Below, piece after piece: positions 61,401 through 64,000 of a stretch of DNA of 64,000 nucleotides; within the stretch, counting starts at the first letter, position 1; the number at the start of each line of letters is the position of its first letter. The translations under genes were made by a program, and so were the position numbers. Source of the DNA: Gordionus sp. m RMFG-2023 (lineage: Eukaryota; Nematomorpha; Gordioida; Chordodea; Parachordodidae); the NCBI RefSeq assembly GCF_954871325.1, contig NC_088777.1, positions 20,065,366-20,129,365 of the forward strand. Reading direction: 5' to 3'. The notes under the pieces were generated by a model. The model did no database searches. It was given only the letters and a program-made list of their open reading frames with translations, and was not told where the DNA came from.

Positions 61401-63559
61401 CCTTAAGAATATATTTGTGCAGGTTATATTCAATTAATATTTTATAGCAGCATTTTGTGGATCAAATTTATAAATTATATTTGATAATTTTACAGATTAT
61501 TTACATTAGAAATTTTTATGCCCTAGTCCTAATAAATTTTATAGAATTTCAGATGTTCAACAAAGATTCCAATATGAATTCTAGTTTTTTATATATGGTA
61601 AAAAATTGCTCCCTTCCAAAGCAAATTCCTGGCCACGAGTCTAGGTACAGGAATATAATATATTGCTGTTTTAATAAAAATTTCAAAAATTAAATATCTA
61701 CTAAATATGTATTATTCTTGATTCAATCTTTTGACTTTTAAATTGTTACTGTTCTCTCTATTCAAGTTACACAAGTGTGTACTATGTGTAAATCTCAACG
61801 CACATATTCCTACTATATCGTCAATCAACAATCTTCTGACAAGCTAGTTTGAGCTGCCATATTAGTTTATCTAAATAAAATGTTAATAAATAAAAACCTA
61901 ATTCATTGTCCCTGGTACCATTGTAAAACTCCCCGTCGTCTTGAGTATCTTCATTGTCCATATAACCAGATTCATGTTTTAGATTATTTTGATTATTGAT
62001 TGGACCCAATAGATTTGATGGATTTTGATCAATATCATCGATTTGGTTAAAAATATTGGAATCGTTTCTCGGATTTGATTCATTATTTAAATTTATAATA
62101 TTTGCAATATCTTCTGAGTGACTGATGGGTGAAGAAATATCGGAATCGAATTCGTCTGTTTCCTTGAGGTTGATATTATTACCGTCGGCAGTTGTAATAA
62201 ATGTTGAATTGAGAGTGGACGAAGAAATTTTTGTGCTCGGAAGTTGGTCTTTTAAAAGAGTAATATATTAAATACAATATAAGTTGATAAAAAATGTTCA
62301 GTGCTTTTATCATAACATTTTAAAAAATTGGTAAGATTAGGATTGTTTGTAAAATTGCTATATTTATATATACAACATTTTCAATTTAATCTTTGTTTTC
62401 TGTGTTATCCAATTTCTATCATTAAAAGAATTTATGAGATTATGTGAACCAAATATATTCTATTTATTCTTTGGTATTTCCGAAAGATACGCCGATATTC
62501 ACGATGTAAGTATCGGTATCGTCGACACATTCAATTTTAGCCGATACAAGTGACCAATGCCCAAAAATGACAATTAACATGCATAGATTATGCCTACATG
62601 AAGAAGGTTTTTCCCATTTCCTCATAATTCATTTTGCTTTTGTAAATTTCAAATTATAAATAATATTGGCTTAATCTAATGATCTGCATCCCGTCTAATT
62701 TTTAAAGCCTGGCCGAATATTTTCTCTTAAAAATTTATCCGGCCCGATGCTGAATCAAATTTTTTTATTTGTCCCGAAAAGCCCGACCCAAATTTAAATA
62801 TAGAAATATTTAATATTTTTTAAATAGAAAAAATATTCTACAAATAGAAAATACTTGCATATTGTTTCTTGCAATTTTAAAATATATCAATTATTTCACA
62901 AAATTGAATGATTTCATATTTAAAAATTAAAGCCCAACCCAGCCTCACAAATTTTTTAAAAAATATTAAGCTTGACCTAGCCTGGACCGAAATTATTTTA
63001 TCTAACCAGGCCGGGATATGCAGACCTCTAAACGAATCTTAATTCCTTTTCAATAAACACTATGATTTTTTGACATTGGTGGTATCAATCGATATCATAT
63101 TGGTATCGAGAATAGAGATCAGCACAGCCTTATCTGAGAAAAATGGTTCGGCGTGATCAAGAATATTTAACACAAATTGACATGAACCAATTTTTTTGTT
63201 AAAAAAAAGCCATAAACATAAATTTGCATTATTCAAGACAATTCAGGTCAGTCCAGCCCTAAAAATATTTTACACAAGTTGCCCAGACCGTACCAAAATA
63301 TTTTTAGCGTGGGCTTTAGCGATCTCTAAGCCGTACTATCATAAATATCGGCAGAAAAGTGGTAATGGTGCATCTCTGGTATTTTCGCTTCTTTATTTTA
63401 TTTTATAAATATTCATAAATAACTCACCTATATTAGGGCTTGGTTTGATTATAATCTCAGTAGTTGCTGAGTTATAGTGCTTCTTGATTTGACGTCCGTT
63501 ATTTTCCAAATTGTTATTTGTAATTTTACTTATGTGACGTTTTTTAGATTTGTGGGATT
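58228..63559 (-). CDS. AF9/ENL-type YEATS-family protein (MLLT1/MLLT3 homologue), 3' exons
   Basis: Exons on the minus strand: 63428-63559, 61898-62248 and 58228-58499, phases agreeing (1+2 at both joints), about 250 residues. The C-terminal exon holds the ANC1-homology domain: LVQRVVDIIVETRKF and STFDFDLCRLDAPTLDRI match ILQQIVNLIEETGHF and TTFDFDLFSLDETTVRKL of human ENL/AF9. That domain binds AF4, DOT1L and Polycomb partners. The upstream exons are basic, then Asn/Asp/Ser-rich linker. The acyl-lysine-reading YEATS domain would lie beyond the right edge. Human has two paralogues; I cannot say whether this is MLLT1 or MLLT3, and a single ancestral gene is likely in an invertebrate. Confidence 0.87.
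58500..61897 (-). other. AF9/ENL-like intron (3.4 kb), no gene seen
   Basis: AT-rich. A motif TTGACATGGAA preceded by TTTTCGATAGA / TTTTGATCGA occurs at about 60225 and 60757, and a 27-nt direct repeat (TAGATAAAATGAGTTATCCC) at about 61252-61300. The longer open stretches (59764-60466) have no recognisable motif and both strands are open in places, so I do not call genes. Confidence 0.5.
61898..62248 (-). CDS. AF9/ENL-like linker exon
   Basis: An open 351-nt exon with acceptor TTTTAAAAG. The donor is weak (GTTTTT) but phase 1 is exactly what the last exon needs. It encodes Asn/Asp/Ser-rich sequence, such as DEFDSDISSPISHSEDIANI, with no conserved domain. Confidence 0.75.
62672..63033. mobile_element. 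GC-patch hAT-type MITE
   Basis: Ends near TAATGATCTGCATCCCG and CGGGATATGCAGACCTCTA are inverted. Internal GGCCCGA, GCCCAACCCAGCC and similar patches match the family at 8105 and 9576. It lies in an AF9/ENL-like intron. Confidence 0.7.
63113..63328. mobile_element. Short copy of the same MITE family
   Basis: Ends TAGAGATCAGC and GCGATCTCTA are inverted; 216 bp. It lies 80 bp from the previous copy. Confidence 0.6.
63428..63559 (-). CDS. AF9/ENL-like exon, basic linker
   Basis: Acceptor TTGATTAG and strong donor GTGAGT. It encodes SHKSKKRHISK and a further Lys/Asn-rich stretch, like the basic region after the YEATS domain in AF9/ENL. Confidence 0.75.
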
Positions 63560-64000
63560 CTAATCAATAGAAAATATTTGCATATCAATAAAAAATATTG
63601 ATTAAACTACAGAATATTATTAATATTAAGATTTAGCATAATACCCTCTTTTATTTATATAATTAATGTATGCTAAGTTAATCCTATAAAAAATGAATTT
63701 TGCATTATTCGTATTTAATTTAATTCAAATAATTGTAGTGGTGTAAAGTAACGTCGATGATAATATGTCGTTACTTTTCGAGGGAAAAAAACACTGTTCG
63801 TAACTTGTTTCATGAAATAACGAGAACGTTACTCGTTACTTAAAATTTTTTTTAAAAAACACATTTTATTATATTTTTCTAAATATATAAATAATTTAAC
63901 CGGGTTTTAAATTAAAATATATCACCTAAGTTCTTCATTTTATTTATTTATTACATTTTCATTGTTGTTTATGCAGTCAAGACTGTTAAATTAATAAATA

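Noticed and set aside
1-64000. tRNA, rRNA or other structured RNA genes
   Set aside because: I looked for A/B-box-like and conserved rRNA stretches and saw none that I could support by eye; a covariance-model scan would be the decisive test.

Overview
The window is a piece of a very AT-rich, intron-bearing animal genome. Three conserved metazoan-type nuclear genes can be read in it: O-GlcNAcase (OGA), a USP30-type deubiquitinase and an AF9/ENL-type YEATS-family protein. All have spliceosomal-type GT..AG introns or an animal-type gene structure, standard stop codons and Asn/Ser-rich linkers. The rest is dominated by DNA transposons (many hAT and hAT MITEs, one MULE, one foldback element), LINE fragments and one fossil LTR retrotransposon. 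The species cannot be named from sequence alone; an AT-rich invertebrate such as a flatworm or another fast-evolving lineage would fit.

Layout. Positions 1-30639 (+) hold the 3' part of one large OGA gene. I resolve 17 exons whose splice phases agree from end to end (about 1,577 codons in the window). They cover the end of the glycosidase domain, a very long Ser/Asn/acidic linker, the stalk helices, a second long linker and the GNAT-like C-terminal domain. The catalytic core lies upstream of the window. The larger introns are packed with transposons, and intron 13 is almost tiled by three hAT elements in a row. Positions 30640-36800 are intergenic with MITEs. Positions 36802-55855 are an old Ty3/gypsy-like LTR element on the minus strand. 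A 15.2-kb palindrome interrupts it (38990-54200): two near-identical 7.46-kb hAT elements in inverted orientation around a 289-bp spacer that is itself an inverted repeat derived from the retroelement's reverse transcriptase region. Positions 56195-57607 (+) hold an intronless USP30-like protease. Positions 58228-63559 (-) hold the last three exons seen of an AF9/ENL homologue, convergent with the USP gene.

The most unusual system here is the hAT element itself. Its transposase gene carries six tandem copies of one 84/87-nt, phase-0 cassette exon between the zinc-finger exon and the TTF-type exon. Each copy has its own splice sites and each resembles the start of the next unique exon. Whole exons have been amplified so that any number could be included or skipped without changing frame. 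The palindromic arrangement of two such elements, with transposon arms that look identical but a spacer that has already diverged by about 4-5%, is the second point worth attention.

The three host genes belong to different processes (nucleocytoplasmic O-GlcNAc removal, mitochondrial or peroxisomal deubiquitination, and transcription elongation/chromatin reading). Nothing suggests that they act as a unit.
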